64,000 nucleotides of DNA, taken from NCBI GenBank assembly GCA_023313575.1, contig JAJTTP010000015.1, positions 62,001-126,000 of the forward strand. The letters are read 5' to 3'. This stretch comes from Eutypella sp. D-1. Lineage: Eukaryota > Ascomycota > Sordariomycetes > Xylariales > Diatrypaceae. This document shows, piece after piece, positions 24,287 through 37,273 of this stretch; within the stretch, counting starts at the first letter, position 1, and the number at the start of each line of letters is the position of its first letter. Both the position numbers and the translations under genes were made by a program. The notes beneath the pieces were generated by a model. That model did no database searches. It saw only the letters and a list, made by a program, of their open reading frames with translations, and was not told the origin of the DNA.

Positions 24287-25299
24287 ATACTCGAGGGTAT
24301 ATCACTGGTTAACCTCTTCTTTCATTTTTACGTTCTTTCTTTCCTTACTCGGTCTTGCATCATAGAACGGGCGTTGCCGTTCTTTTTCCACCAAGGTGGA
24401 ATTCGACATTGGAAGCCCATGCTTACAAGGGGTTCTTCTTCGCAAGGAGTATGGGAGGGACATGGATAAGGTGGGAAGGGAAATAATGGGACAGGACTGG
24501 TAGGACAATGGCAGGATAACGGGAACAATCGGATGGACGGAATATCACGTGGTTATCAGTTGGATAACGAATCACCATGTGCAGTCGCAGAGAAGGGGGG
24601 AAAAGATGGAGTCCCCAGGCCTATGTCGCGTCGTTCCCTCTTAACGTCCCACACAGATGCGAGACCATGATAGATCTTCACATACATTGCAGTACTTGTT
24701 TGTAATTATCAGCCTGTCTTCTCTTCCACTAGGATAGGAAGGAAGAGGGTTGTGATCTGGCAAGAGGGCGGCGGCTTAATTGTCACTGCCCCTCTTGTCC
24801 TTTGATGTTCATAATTTTGGCGAAAAGTTCATTCCTTTCCACACGGTCCGTCTAAGCCTTCCCTTCCCTTCATGGAAGTCTTTGCAAGCCAGGCTGCTAT
24901 ACTCGGGTTCTTGTCGTGAACGCGATAACGCCGTCCGAGGGGATATACCGTGCGTTCATACGTAGATGGGTTTGAAGGCAACAAGCAGAGTTATGGGTGG
25001 TGTCCTAGAATAATCATAGGATGTTAGCCACCCTCTTCACCCCCTTTTTCTTTCGATAAACGCAACTGACTTGGTGCTACTGGTACATATCCGCATGACC
25101 TACTGCCCATTAACGTAGATGAGCCGCCGCCCTAAAACCCTTCGACACACCCAAACCCATAGGAAAACGACTTTTACTCGTACATACAGATATCAGAGGC
25201 AAGAAGATTTTAAAAAGCAAGCCTGCACCCGTTCTCTACACAGGAACAGTGTCTTGCGCCGATCTCAACCTGAAGTCTTCATTCCACCCCCCCTTTTTC
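24287..25299. other. Convergent 3' spacer, GH17 / NTF2-like
   Basis: About 1 kb between convergent stop codons. Only short chance ORFs were seen. It holds the 3' untranslated ends of both genes. Confidence 0.65.
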
Positions 25300-26383
25300 T
25301 CAAGAAGTTTTCTTCTGCCGCTCTCGCCTCTCCCTCCGCCACCGGTTGGCGGCGCGGACGAGGCCGAACGGCCAGAGCAGGACGCCGAGCGTGCAGAGGA
25401 GCGTGGCGAAGAGCTGCCAGGCGATCCAGAGCGGGGCGGCGCCCCAGGGTGCGATGAACTTGAGAAACTCCTCTATCTGGTAGTGGTCCTCCTGACCCTT
25501 GATGAAGAAGCGGGTCCGAGGTCCCACGGGCCCGCCGTGGTCATCATCGTTAGTGTCATTGCCGCCGCCGCTGTTGGCATTGTTACTGGTGTCGTTTTCA
25601 AAGGCTATGGTGGTTGTGTAGCCCCGCGGGCGATTGTTCCCGTCCACGGGTAGCTGTGCTAGCTCCAGCACTGTGACCAGCTTCACGTTCGCCTGCCAGA
25701 GCTCGAAGGGTACGAACCATAGCGTGAACGTCTGCCGGATAGTAAGGTAGAGAAGGCTCGCGCGCTGGTCGAAGACTATGTTTACATTTCCGGTTAGTAG
25801 GGCGCAGTCTGTCCTCGTCCTTCCCCCTTTTCTTCTCCGCTACAATAAAAAATCCTTCTAAAAATAATAAAAAAGCTTCGTCTGTTATTCTCCATACCGC
25901 GATGCATGGGTTTGCCTCTCCTTTTCCATATACTTGTCTCCCAAGTAGGCATACAATATGTCTTCTGGAATATAAGGGAGGCCAGAGCCGAGTGTCACTA
26001 CCCGTGATATGCACAGAGTATCCGACGATCGGAAGGAGCAAGCACATAAATGACGCGGATGGTGACGAAAATACAAATGAAAAGAGAGAGAAAACGATGG
26101 TCTACGTACCGATGGAATCGACTGTGAAGGTGATCTTAGGGCTTAAGATACGGTACCACTCATAGACGGCCTGGACGAGACGGCGGGAACTAAAACTCCA
26201 GGAACCCACGAACGGGAGTGAGGCCGCAGGCCGGTAGTCCCGGAACGAGGGCACTCGGCAAAACGGGTGGATGAAGTACGCGTCCGGTAGGAAGTAATCC
26301 TCAAGCGCTTTGGCCTGCTCCTCACTGTTGCCCTGCGTCAAGGCCGTGATAATACCGGGCACCTCGCGGACGGGATGGTCCAT
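25300..26383 (-). CDS. SigF-like NTF2-like domain membrane protein
   Basis: A fungal protein of the NTF2-like (SnoaL) fold often annotated as SigF-like; its biochemical role is not established. Two exons: 26383-26110 and 25775-25300, giving 249 residues. The 334-nt intron has a GTACGT donor, a CTACTAAC branch and a CATAG acceptor, and the join gives KITFTVDSIVFDQRASLLYLTI. The N-terminus (MDHPVREVPGIITALTQ) and the block AYFIHPFCRVPS are typical of this family. The cone-shaped NTF2-like domain spans about residues 1-190. A hydrophobic segment near 205-235 (WIAWQLFATLLCTLGVLLW) and a basic tail suggest a C-terminal membrane anchor. A Asn/Gly/Asp-rich loop interrupts the domain. The intron is much longer than the others in this window. 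Confidence 0.85.
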
Positions 26384-28823
26384 TTTGGATTTAGATTGCC
26401 TTTTCCTTTTCCTTTTGCTTCCCTTTTTCCCTTTTGATTTATCCTCCTTGCGCTGTTCAGTAGAGTAGTGCAGTGTGACTTTCGTAGCGTATTAAATAGC
26501 AACCAAGATAGGTGTAGGAAGTGAAGTCGGATGAGACCCCAATTCAAAATGCACGATGGATGGAGTTAAAAGGTTCGAAAAGGCTGAGACAATCCACGTT
26601 ACAGGAAAAAGCTGAAGCCTTGGATCGTCCTTCCTTCCAATTTGCGTAACGTAAAAAGCGCCTGGGCAGGCACACGCGCGTAGCCTGCCCGTCAGCCCGT
26701 ACATCTACGATGTGTAATTATGGCATAATGATGTCATGCGTTCCCGGCCAAATCGGTACCCGGTAATCTCCGCTTGGCAGGTTGGCATGTGAAAACCCGG
26801 CCCGGCCCGGGCATTTGGGTATGCCGATAACGATGCGACTTCTATTTTTATTTTTATTTCTATCTTTATCCTTATTTTCTTTTTTTAGGATTGGTCGTTG
26901 ATATTGCGAGACGACAAGTAGCGGGTAACATCTCAGATCGATGGGTGATAACCAGGCCCAGGAGGATGCCATTTATGTTTAGTAGTGTATGTTCTTAACA
27001 TAGTATGATGATATCTTTTGACATACGTATAACATGTAAACCTCGAAAGTAATTCTACATCCCTTTATAACTTCTAACCGGATATACAGGAGAACTCATG
27101 TCTAGTCATGATTGAGCAGTCTATATACAGATATAACTACTCTAGTACTGGCCTATTCGTGTTAACGAGACTGTTACACCACGCCTGAGGTCACCTTCAG
27201 CCTCATACATGCATCTTAAAGGAGGAATGCTCGATATTCGACCAAGACCGTTTTGTCGACTCACATGTCATCCGTAGAACATTTCAAAATGATGCCATTA
27301 CCACGTAGAAGGGATCGAGGGGCAGTTTAAATATGTGACGAAAGTTTACAGAGCCACACCCGGCCAATCCCTCCCACCCTCAACACATTAGCCCTCACTC
27401 ACAAGTCTCAGTACTCGCATGGCATTTCTTACAACCTCAAGTCTAGGAAGGGGGCATAAACTAGCCATCTTAACATAAGACGAAGTACACCACATCGTAT
27501 AGTTACCACCAGCAGGGCTCGAGCGAACTATTTCAGAGGACTAGGCTCGTCGAATCCTTTACAGGAAGAATCAAGGAACAACTAGCACAGTATCATTGGT
27601 CGGAGGTGTGCGTTACCGAACACCCTGAAGGGGGTTGGGGCGGGTTCTGTCTAATGGCAAGGCTAAGTCAGCATAATAGAAAAGAGGTCAAGTTAAGTAC
27701 TTGCGCGTATGTTTTTCGTGGTTTCTGGAAAGTCAACAGCAAGACCAGTGTGCTTTAGTTGAGGAAACCTGCCGCCTTCTCGTGGCACATCTATGTGAGT
27801 CGAGAATGGCCCTTTAAAAGGTCCCGTTCTATCATTCTATGACATTTCTCTACAGACTGCAGGGTTTTGACTACGACCTAAAGCTTTCATCCCCGAGTCA
27901 AGAGGCAGTTGCTGTTGATACCAATACAAGGGGTTGTCGGGTTAAGACAAGTTCAGGTGCACAACGCCAGTGGGACCTGCTTAAGGAATAAACAGTTGAT
28001 AAAGAAGGAGAAGTGTAAAGTTACGTCAGCCATATAAAACTCCATGGTAGTTTCTGCAGACAGATAAGCCTTGATATCCACTCGCTTTACAGGATGGGAA
28101 AGTGACTCGGCCGGCCATATCACGCTCTTATATTATCAAGTCAAATATCAAGAAGCCTCTCCATGTCGAACGTTGAATAGACCCTTGACGCCGTGCATAC
28201 CGTTGTCGAAAATACCTCACCCTTCGTTGTGTGTCCCTGCATCCTGTCCCTGGCCGTTAGACGCCGGACCGGCTTTATCACGCTGGCCTTACTTCATGCT
28301 GGGGCCGATGACGGTGCTCTGTGTACTTGGCGTGCGGGATGTACTCGGGATGAGTTGACATGTCCGAGGTGACTGACCACTCTATAGTCTCACCCCCCGG
28401 TGGGTGGTGTACGCCGCCGCGCCCGCAGCGGATCATGCATATAACTATGCCATTACATGTCGATATTTGGCAGGGGTTAACCGGTCTACCAAGAATAAAC
28501 ACATGCGTGTATATCATAAAAGGGTGACTCGTGTCTGGGCTATGCAGGTAAGGCGCATGGTTGATCTCCGAAGTATCTGAGGTCACTCGAGGTTCCCTAG
28601 TGTATTCAGGATGTACCTGTGTTGTAGCTAGATGTCACTACGAGGGTTCTGAGGAGGCCCGTAAGTATTCGCTTGATGAACAGGAGACGAAAGCTTATTC
28701 GATGAGCGGTCCGGGTGTGAGATATGATGATATGTGACTAAGTGTGGGCCAACATTTGCATGCACCGAAATGCGATCCTCCATGGCTTTACGGCGCACGT
28801 TCCCTGTTTCTGCAGCGATCTCT
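26384..28823. other. Intergenic spacer, NTF2-like to RIB7
   Basis: About 2.4 kb with the promoter of the NTF2-like gene and the 3' region of RIB7. It contains a CCTTTT-type pyrimidine repeat at about 26399-26436, right at the NTF2-like start, and a TTTTTA-rich stretch near 26845-26885. No gene was recognised. Confidence 0.65.
26399..26436. repeat. CCTTTT-type pyrimidine repeat
   Basis: Imperfect tandem CCTTTT units, purine-rich on the minus strand, lie 16-53 nt upstream of the ATG of the NTF2-like gene. A poly-purine run here would be in the leader of that transcript. Confidence 0.75.
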
Positions 28824-29750
28824 CTATTTGGCGATCCTGCCGCATAACACCACGTCTTCTCCGAGAGGTAGCCACATGGTCTCGGTAAGCCGAACTGCAG
28901 GGCGGAGTGATGGTTGTTGATCAGAAGCGACGCCCTGGTCGCCCGCAGTCGGTAGCTTACGTGGCGGGGACACCACTACGCCCCCTTGTCCCAACCAGGT
29001 GGGAGCAATGGTAACAATAACCGAGTTGATAAGGTCGGTGTTCTCGGTGGAGAGAAGGGAGTTTATGACCTCGCCACCGCCCTCTATCATGATGCTCTCG
29101 ATGCCCTCGTCGCGGACCGCGGCCAGTATTGCCCGCCAGTCGAAGCGGTGACGGCTCCCCTCACCTTGGGTCGGTTTTATGACAATGAATTTTCCGCCGT
29201 GCTCCTCTAGCAAAATCCTCTTCTCTGATGGCGGCTCCGAAACTGCCGTGATGATGTAGGGGGCTAGACCCTTTCCTACCCGGGCCAGCTGCATGACCTT
29301 GCTCTGGGAGGTGAAGTCCCAGCGCAGCAGTGGGTCGATAACTATGGGCCTTGGTTGATATGTCATGTAAGACTTCGCTGTCGTAGTTGCAGCCCTGCTG
29401 GAAGCAGGAGACTCATTGGAGATAGAGGCAGCCGCGGTTGCTCCTGTTGGTGCCAAGCGACAGTTCAACCCTGGGTCGTCGGCGATGGCGGTGCCCACGC
29501 CCACACAGATAGCGCCATGTCTGCTACGCAGATAATGCGTCATGGCCTTTGATTGGGGACCAGAGAGCGCGGTCCTGATGCCGGGGCCGAGTGACAGAGC
29601 CGAGTCGAGTGATGTGGCAAAGGTGAGTGTGACAAAGGGCAAGACATGGCTGGCGTGGGCGCTGCTGCTCGTCGAGCGCGTCGACAGGGGTGGCAAGTGA
29701 GGCTCGAGACGCTCCGCATCGGCGAGCGGGAATACCAATAGATCGCTCAT
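28824..29750 (-). CDS. RIB7: 2,5-diamino-6-ribosylamino-pyrimidinone 5'-phosphate reductase (riboflavin synthesis)
   Basis: This NADPH-dependent enzyme reduces the ribosyl side chain of the pyrimidine intermediate in step two of fungal riboflavin synthesis. A single exon gives 308 residues from the ATG at 29750 (MSDLLVFPLADAERLEPHL). An in-frame ATG at 29834 would add 28 residues unlike the family and is not preferred. The RibD C-terminal (DHFR-like) domain shows FVTLTFATSLDSALSL, TALSGPQSKAMTHYLRS, AICVGVGTAIADDPGLNCR, RPIVIDPLLRWD and, near the C-terminus, ESIMIEGGGEVINSLL. A Ser/Ala/Thr-rich loop after NCRL is longer than in yeast. Residues for NADPH and substrate binding lie in these blocks by family knowledge. 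No neighbour belongs to the same pathway. Confidence 0.92.
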   Translation of the reverse strand: MSDLLVFPLADAERLEPHLPPLSTRSTSSSAHASHVLPFVTLTFATSLDSALSLGPGIRTALSGPQSKAMTHYLRSRHGAICVGVGTAIADDPGLNCRLAPTGATAAASISNESPASSRAATTTAKSYMTYQPRPIVIDPLLRWDFTSQSKVMQLARVGKGLAPYIITAVSEPPSEKRILLEEHGGKFIVIKPTQGEGSRHRFDWRAILAAVRDEGIESIMIEGGGEVINSLLSTENTDLINSVIVTIAPTWLGQGGVVVSPPRKLPTAGDQGVASDQQPSLRPAVRLTETMWLPLGEDVVLCGRIAK

Positions 29751-32700
29751 GGTTTCCAATGCCCGGGCCGCATGAACCGTGCTGATAGCTAGCGAGAAAA
29801 AGAGCAACGAAGCCTGAGGCCCGTCATTTGTCACTGTGTACAGTCAGGATCGGCTAGACACAGGAATAGTAGGCACCGATCCGAGTACCTCCACTAAGCA
29901 AATGTCATTCCGCGAGCGGAGTTCGTGATGGATGATCAGCGGTACGTCAGTTAGACATAAAGTCTATTGCATACCGCAAAATGGTATAAGCGAGTGAGTT
30001 TACTGTAGGTAGACGATCTAGACTAGCTTCAGCTAGTTTCTACCATGCACGCTTTTCGGCTAGAAGATCTTGGTAAGGTTTAAAACAGGAAAAAAAAGTT
30101 TGCCAGGGCTATGTGATTATCATGAGGCAGCATAGCAAAAAGTTCCCTGCGTATAATAGGAGGGTAGAAGGGGAGTTGATAGGATGATTCCGTCCGGTAC
30201 AGGCAGGGCCGGAGGAGTGAGCGGACCAGTTGAAGTTGAAAAAAATACAGTATGGTTTACTTATAAGAATGCCTATCATCACTGTGTATGTCGCTGTGTA
30301 AGTCGTGCAGATACATGAAAATCAAGGGGCAAGAAGGGGAAGCTGAAGGTATCTAAACTTTCAAAGCCGCTAAAAGGGTCACAAATAGGCCTTACGAGCC
30401 CGCCGCCCAGTCTGCGGGCTTCGCTCAGTTAGGTATAGCCTGAGCACCCCACCTGTTCGGGACGTTTTGGGGCCGCTCCCCGCTATTGACTTTGTCCAAG
30501 TACCAGTAGACAGCGGCAGACGCCCCCCAGCCCTGGAGGCAAGCCAGGTGACCCCTATGGCCTCCAACCATTCAGCCATTGCCAGGTCCCCCTTCTGCCC
30601 CTCAGCTGACATTCTCAACGCCTTCCAAGGTTGCTTCTCTGTACCTTGCCCCTTGACAAACCCCTTTCTTACCCCTTTTAGGTTTGTCAGCTGCTCGTCA
30701 ACCAGTCATAATTAGACCCTTTTCCCTATTTCCCATTCAGCCATCTTAGTAGGTATCGAATCACATCTTTCATAGCCGATGATCTTTAGATATCGACCCC
30801 TTTATGACGATGTTTCTACATATAACGTCATACGTGCCTGATACATAGTAGTAGCCCGCGGGCGGTAATCGCAGTTCTTCGGCTTCTTTCGGCGATCATC
30901 ACCCAGGCACCTACTCTAGCTTCCGCCCAGCCGCCTTTGCCCCTGATGTCGGGAGGCCTAGCGGGACCCCCGGAGGAGCGTAATAGCACTTTTTAGAAAT
31001 CCCATACACAGTATTGTCGTACGCTCCCCATAATATATCTTAATAGCTGTAGGGGACCACTCACACGAAGCGGTAGAAAAAAGCTAATCATAAATCCTAT
31101 GTATGGATTGGACCGGCCCGACCGGCTTCGACATATCTTGCATATTGGGACCCTCTTCCAGCGCTAAAGGCATGTAGTGTGTTAGTCATACACGTAAATA
31201 CATGCTGATATCGAGAGACTATGGCGCGACGACTTTCTCGCGGATATTGAGCATTGGATAAATGGCCCGCTGTTGCATGACTATTGGGGTCGAATTCATG
31301 GCTATAGTTACACTACGTCTTCCACGTCTTGTATGTCTGAAACTAGATAGGTATGTATATGCTATCGCCTGCCGACAGAATCGTTATGGGCGCACATTAA
31401 TGAAGTGCTCATATCATCAGATATCAAATACCGAAGCCTGTGATAGACGAGTCTCGGCTTGAGCCCCTCGTACGGCTGGTGGCATGGTGGCGATGCTGCG
31501 TCGACGTACATATCCATCTGCATTATACCAAGGCCCAAGACTTTGGTGGGTATATCCGTCGTGCCTCCTCGTATATGCACTACCCATCATGGCAAAGTAT
31601 CTGAGGTTACCTATACTATGACGACAGCCTCATATAATCTGACTACTGTCCGAGTAACGTGGCACAAGCACATGGAAGCAACCACAAGGTGGACCTGAGC
31701 GGCAGGACAGCTCAGTCTACTATGGGGGCATGTCAGTAAATTGACATAATCCTGAGCAGTAGGGGGAGGAGGTTTGCGTTTCAAGTCTCAATGAATGGCT
31801 ACTCCTGAGCTACCGCCAGAATCAAAAGCCTGTAGCCACTTTTGATCGGGTGGATTCACAGCAGACAAGTGCGTGCAGTACAAGGAAGCTAGCTTGACTG
31901 TATAAGCGAGCCAGGCGGCCGTCAAAGTCACGATATCTAACTAGCCGTGTTACAGTATGTGTTATACATCAATATCGAGCTGATTTGGGGGCTAGAAATC
32001 TGATGCATCAATAGCTAGCTAACTCACAGGCGGTTGACCAGTGTCTAAGCCGCATCGGGTCACCAGGATAGGCTAAGAGGTTATTGTCCACAACATTATC
32101 GATCTCTTTGCCCTCTACAGTAGCAAAATGAAACTACTTTTTTAACCTTGGCCCTTCTGCATACTTCACTGTATTAAGTAGTATCATACCTTGGGTGGTA
32201 GTAGTTTAAAAATAGCTGAGTTGCATGCGTACGTTTGAGGGCCTCCAGATAATCTATGATCGACTTAATAACGGCGTACTAGAAGGCTTCCCGAAGCGAG
32301 ATTAACTGCAATATCAGATATGAGGTTCCATTCGATAACAATTTCACTTAAGTTTCCTTCACGCGCTCGTATGTATATATCCAGCGGGGCAGCAAATCGA
32401 ATAAACTCCTATATACAGAAGCGATCGTGTTTTTTGCGTGTTCGATCTTCACACGAAGACCTTCAATCTATCGACGTGTCACAGCGGCGATCCGGTCTAT
32501 CAAAGATGTTAATTCGCAGAACACATCATACAAGCATGCTTGTCTTGCCCCTGAGTCATTTCACTATGTGTTCATGTTTATCGTATTTGATCGCTCGGTA
32601 GAGGGGTAATAGTCATTATCATGTGATCATAGCATTGTTTCATTAGATTTAGGCGATCATGCAAGTGGGTAAGGAGTCAGTAATTCCTTGTTCTCGTTTA

Positions 32701-35112
32701 ATAACTCAGCAACTATTAAATGGCTCAGCCTCAAACAAATCTATCATGAGCACTATCGCTACGGCATGATTAACTCAGTGTCCACCATCAGAAACGAGGA
32801 CGGTGCAGGGTTGTATAACTTACGCTATCCGATTTTTTTATTGGTTATTGACAGAAAACGCGTCAGATACTATTGAATTATGTGGTATGGTTCAGACACG
32901 CGTCTGAATTTCCTACTGGTGAGTGTAATTATAAAGTACGAATGGCTCTATTTAACAAATCGAAGACAGATTCCAACAGACAACATCAAATCCGGTGTGG
33001 TGATTTTGCTATTTTACAAAACGTACTCAAACTTCGATTCTAGTCCTCCGACATGGATAACCTGATAAATTTGGGTTATTAGCTGGTACTTAGTAAACCT
33101 GGTAATTAAACCATAATGCTGAATTTGAAAGGATCTGATTTGAAATCCCCGCCTGAAGTTACCCCCATGGACCCCAGAATTCCCATCCAGGGAGACCCAT
33201 TGGCTCAAACTAGTAGGTCATCTTCCTATTATGGCAAAGAATACATCTTGCAATCGCCTACAATGTTTCATTGGTGATCGCAAGTTCGTCCGATAATCTC
33301 AGTCATCACCTTCGTGTTCTTCTCCCTTCCTCATGAAGTCCTGCCAACTGATATGAAAACCAACACCGGGCATTCTTATTGCAGTTACTGATGTGTGGGA
33401 GTGGGCAATGAGATAGAGGCTGAGATTAGTCAGGCAGGTCTCCCTGCCCCTTACTAGAAATATACCTTTCTTTAGGATACTCTAGTCATCCTGAAGAATC
33501 TCCTCGTGTTAAATTCAGAAAGGCGTATTATTGACCTCTAAAAGCATACAAATACATCACAATATCATATCACGAATATTAGAACATTACTGTGACTGAT
33601 TTCCATTCGGTTGGCACTGCTGTATACGTATGCTGAGACACATATATCCATTGACTTCCAACACTCCGGACTATCGGTACAGAATACTGTCGTAATACGA
33701 AAAGCCGACCGCGAGCGGTGGCGCGTCGATTTAGAATCTCAGTCTTCTAGGATTCCGTATCGTATTAACGTAGGAGCTTGATGCTTCGCTGTCTAAAGAA
33801 CCACTACCTTACAGATACCGCAGCTCCATTCCATCTTCCTCTTCAATACTAATGGCTATCATGAGAAGTCAGCGGTGAGCTTCTTAAATATGTAAGGTCT
33901 GGAACGCGAGCGGCCACCGGCATAGTGTTCCAAGAGCGGGGATCCTCCGCACCTGTCAAATTTACCCCAGACTCCCCTCGGCTAGGCCCTGTCTGTGCCG
34001 CTTTGAGGGTTGAGCTCGTCTCGGTAGCCCTGTCGACCCGGCCGGCTGAATAACTGTCGGCTGCAGCAGCTGAGCGCGACCCTCAGCGGGAATCCCCGCG
34101 GACGGCCGCCCTGCATAGGCACAGCGAACACCTGGGCTCCCCTGAACCTCCAGGGCTGAGTCCTGCAAGATCCGATGGTTGCGACAAGGGACGGAGGCCA
34201 GCCCAACAGCGATCAATCGTAGACACAATGCCTCGAGCACGCCGCTAGAATGTGTTATCATTTGGGTTTATAGTATGTTCAGCAAATCTTCACACTTTAC
34301 AACACCATCGTCTTGGACACTTGACGGGCGAGAGGTTCGCGATGCAGCGTCCCCGTCATCTGATTTAGACAAGATCACGCGGGGTGAAAGCGACATCAAA
34401 ACGCAAAAGGTCTATCTCGCCCAAGAGCCGCATATCTACCTTTGTCATGTGCCAGTGCAACCATGTGGCCATGTGGGGGCCGCCGTAAAGAATTGACAAA
34501 TCGGCACCCGCCGTCGCTATTCGCACCAGCACATCGGTTACGCTAACGAGCCCCCCCTTTTGCCGAGCTCGGCCGCCATTCCGAGCCGTCTATAGACGGG
34601 GCCTATGTCGACCGTCGCCACACTACAGACCCCCGCGCTATATTCCCCTTTCCCTCCTACAGCCGGAAACGGTCCAGAATGAGCCCATAATAGTGGATGC
34701 ATATGGTAATTTTCCGGCGCACGCGTCCACTACCGCAGCTATAGAGCACGTAGGATTTGTACACTAGTATGCAAGAAAAGGGGACGGGTGGCCTTCAGTC
34801 GCGCCGAGAAATCGCGAGCGAAACTGACGATGGGGCCGTCCCGCACGCAACTCCGCAAATGGCAAAAGAGGAGTTCGGATAGCTAAGAACTAGGTGAACC
34901 GGGAAGCGACTGCAAGAAAGACCCTAAGCACATTCTAATACAAAACACGTCCGATCTCCTCCGCGTGTAAGAACCTCGGTCGTAAACCTTTTCGGATTTT
35001 CCTTCCTTTGAAATATACACCGTGACAGCGCTCAGTATCTTTAAAACATATTGGTTACTCCCCGGCATTCAGCATATCGAGAACTAGGAGAAACTATAAA
35101 AAAGTAAAAATC
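29751..35112. other. Long intergenic region between RIB7 and the aldolase gene
   Basis: About 5.4 kb with no supported gene. Composition changes along it: a moderately GC-rich stretch around 30380-31010, an AT-rich stretch around 32100-33700, and a sharply GC-rich patch around 33900-34230. Two of these may be transposon relics (see findings). The last 600 bp hold the promoter of the aldolase-like gene. Confidence 0.6.
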
Positions 35113-36344
35113 ATGGGATCCGCGGCGAATTCGAAACGAGGACGGTCATACCCTCCGGGCATCCACCCGCCCTCCCTTACGTGGTTCAAGGACAATGAGA
35201 ATCAGGACATCGACTGGGACCTACAGAAGAAGCATCTTCAGTTCTTGATTGAATCGGGCGTTCATGGCGGTATGTGATTTACGACATGTTGGCTAGCCGT
35301 GGCTGGTGAATGAGGAGGATCTTGGACTGACTTATAATCTCAGTCGTCTTGGCTGGTACCAATGGCGAGGCCGTCACCCTGTCGAAGGATGAGAAAGCAC
35401 AACTTATACGGTTGACGAGAGAGGTCGCGACGCAAGCAGGGCGGGCAGATCTACCCATCACGGTCGGTTGCAATGGGTTCACCACTCAGCAAGTGATCGC
35501 CGATACGAAGGCGGCCTATGAAGCAGGAGCCGACTATGCTCTGACACTGACGCCGAGTTTCTTCCACTTCGCCATGAACGACGACGCTGTCGTTGACTTC
35601 TACAAAGAGGTAAGACACGTACATCACCGTTCGCTCTCCCATCTGCAGGCTAGTATCCGCAACACTAATGCGCAATGATAATCAATATAGCTTGCCGATG
35701 CCAGCCCGATACCGATCGTCATCTATAACTTCCCCGGAGTCGCGGCCGGAATCGACGTCAACTCCGAGATGTTCGCCAAGCTCGGCTCGCACGAGAACAT
35801 TGTCGGCGTGAAGCTGACGTGCGGAGGAATCGCCAAGGTCGCCAGGATCAAGGCCCAATACGAGCCTGCGCAGTTCGCCGCGATCGCCGGCCAGAGCGAC
35901 TGGCTCCTCCCCGGCATGTCGGTCGGCGCCATCGGCTCCGTCACCGGTGTTGGCAACCTCTACCCAAGGGTAAGTCGAAAGAAATTAAGGATGAAATCCT
36001 TCTTCCTAGTACATACCAATCGTTTATTACATGTTGCACAAATCTAATTAATCCCGTGTTCGCGCGTGATGGTTTAGGCCTGCGTCCAGATTTTCGACCT
36101 CTATAACCAAGGGAAGCTCGCAGAGTGCGCGGCAGCGCAGACGAAGCTAGCGGAGGCGGAATGGGGCTTTGGAAAGGGCGGTATCAACGGCACCAAGTGG
36201 GTTGTCGCCAAGTTCCTCGGTTACCCTGAGGCGAGCTGCCACTGCCGACGCCCCTACCCCAAGTTCGCGGATCCTAAGAAGCAGAGTTGGATCACGGACG
36301 TGGTAAAGCCGTTGGAGAGTGTTGAGGCGTCTTTGAAGCAATAG
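35113..36344 (+). CDS. DapA-family class I aldolase / synthase (dihydrodipicolinate-synthase-like)
   Basis: DapA-family enzymes form a Schiff base with a 2-oxo acid (often pyruvate) and make or break carbon-carbon bonds; fungal members include 2-keto-3-deoxy sugar acid and 4-hydroxy-2-oxoglutarate aldolases. Four exons: 35113-35269, 35344-35609, 35691-35969 and 36078-36344, giving 322 residues, with GTATGT/GTAAGA/GTAAGT donors. The barrel starts PPGIHPPSLTWF, with a GTNGE motif at 57-61. Tyr153 in IVIYNFPG and the Schiff-base Lys182 in IVGVKLTCG are in the expected places. No targeting peptide is obvious. It lies 0.9 kb upstream of a co-oriented Zn2Cys6 regulator, which may control it. Substrate is not known; true lysine-pathway DHDPS is unlikely because fungi make lysine through aminoadipate. 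Confidence 0.9.
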
Positions 36345-37273
36345 AAAAGGCGGGAGCATAGATAGACATGCATACAGCGTTGCAATGATTATACGCTTCA
36401 TACATAGATATTCCCAGACTAGCAGACTAGCAGACTACCTAGGTAACGACTTAAGTAACTAGTACTTAACTAGTTGTTCCAGCTGAACCAGACCCTGAAA
36501 CTCACTTTGTTCTTGCCACCAACGTCTGACTCTGTTCCCTACCTCTGCTTTCTCTCTTTCAGAAACATCGTATCGGTATGAAGATCAAGAATAGACCTGA
36601 TACGCAGAGTGATGATGCCTTACTGATATCTATGAAAAGAGGGAAGGAGTATACCAGATCGATGTAGGGATATCGTTAACTACCGTACTACTATAACTTT
36701 ATGGTGTAGAAGATCAAGGTCTCCGTCCACCCTGTCTCTAACTGACTTGTCTGGTCTATCCGGTGATGTGAAAAAGTGAACTAGCCAGTCTTATCCCGTC
36801 GTCAGGCTAGTGAAGGAGAGCGTTCGAGTCCTAATAACTAGACTCTTGGCACGACACCGCGTGGGAAGATTGGGTTTCTCGTACCTAAAGAAAATAGGTT
36901 TTCATGGTCTGTGGAGAAAGCGGGGGCTTCAGGGCCATAATCATGGCTTGTGGCTCTACAGGGGGCGCGATATAAGGTGGAAACTTACCCCAAACTTCTC
37001 CAGCTGCGCCTAGGGTCCTCTTGAAAAGGGAAAGACGTTAAAAACAAAACATACACTCTTTCATGGTGTATGTCGTGGTTGTTGACGCCGCCACTGTTAC
37101 TGTTCTATGTGTCCACCTTCCGTTTCAGCTTCTTCTGTCTTATAACGTCGACGTCACTTGTAAGCGCGTGTTCGTGTATCGTCAGCCGAACTTTGGTCCT
37201 GGAGTCTGAAATCTGAAAATCTGAGTCAGGTCTGAGGTGACTCGGCCATGACACCACCCCACGGCAACTTAAT
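36345..37273. other. Spacer between aldolase-like gene and Zn2Cys6 regulator
   Basis: About 930 bp containing the aldolase 3' end and the regulator promoter. Short ORFs only. An ATG at 37248 opens a uORF that overlaps the regulator start. Confidence 0.65.
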
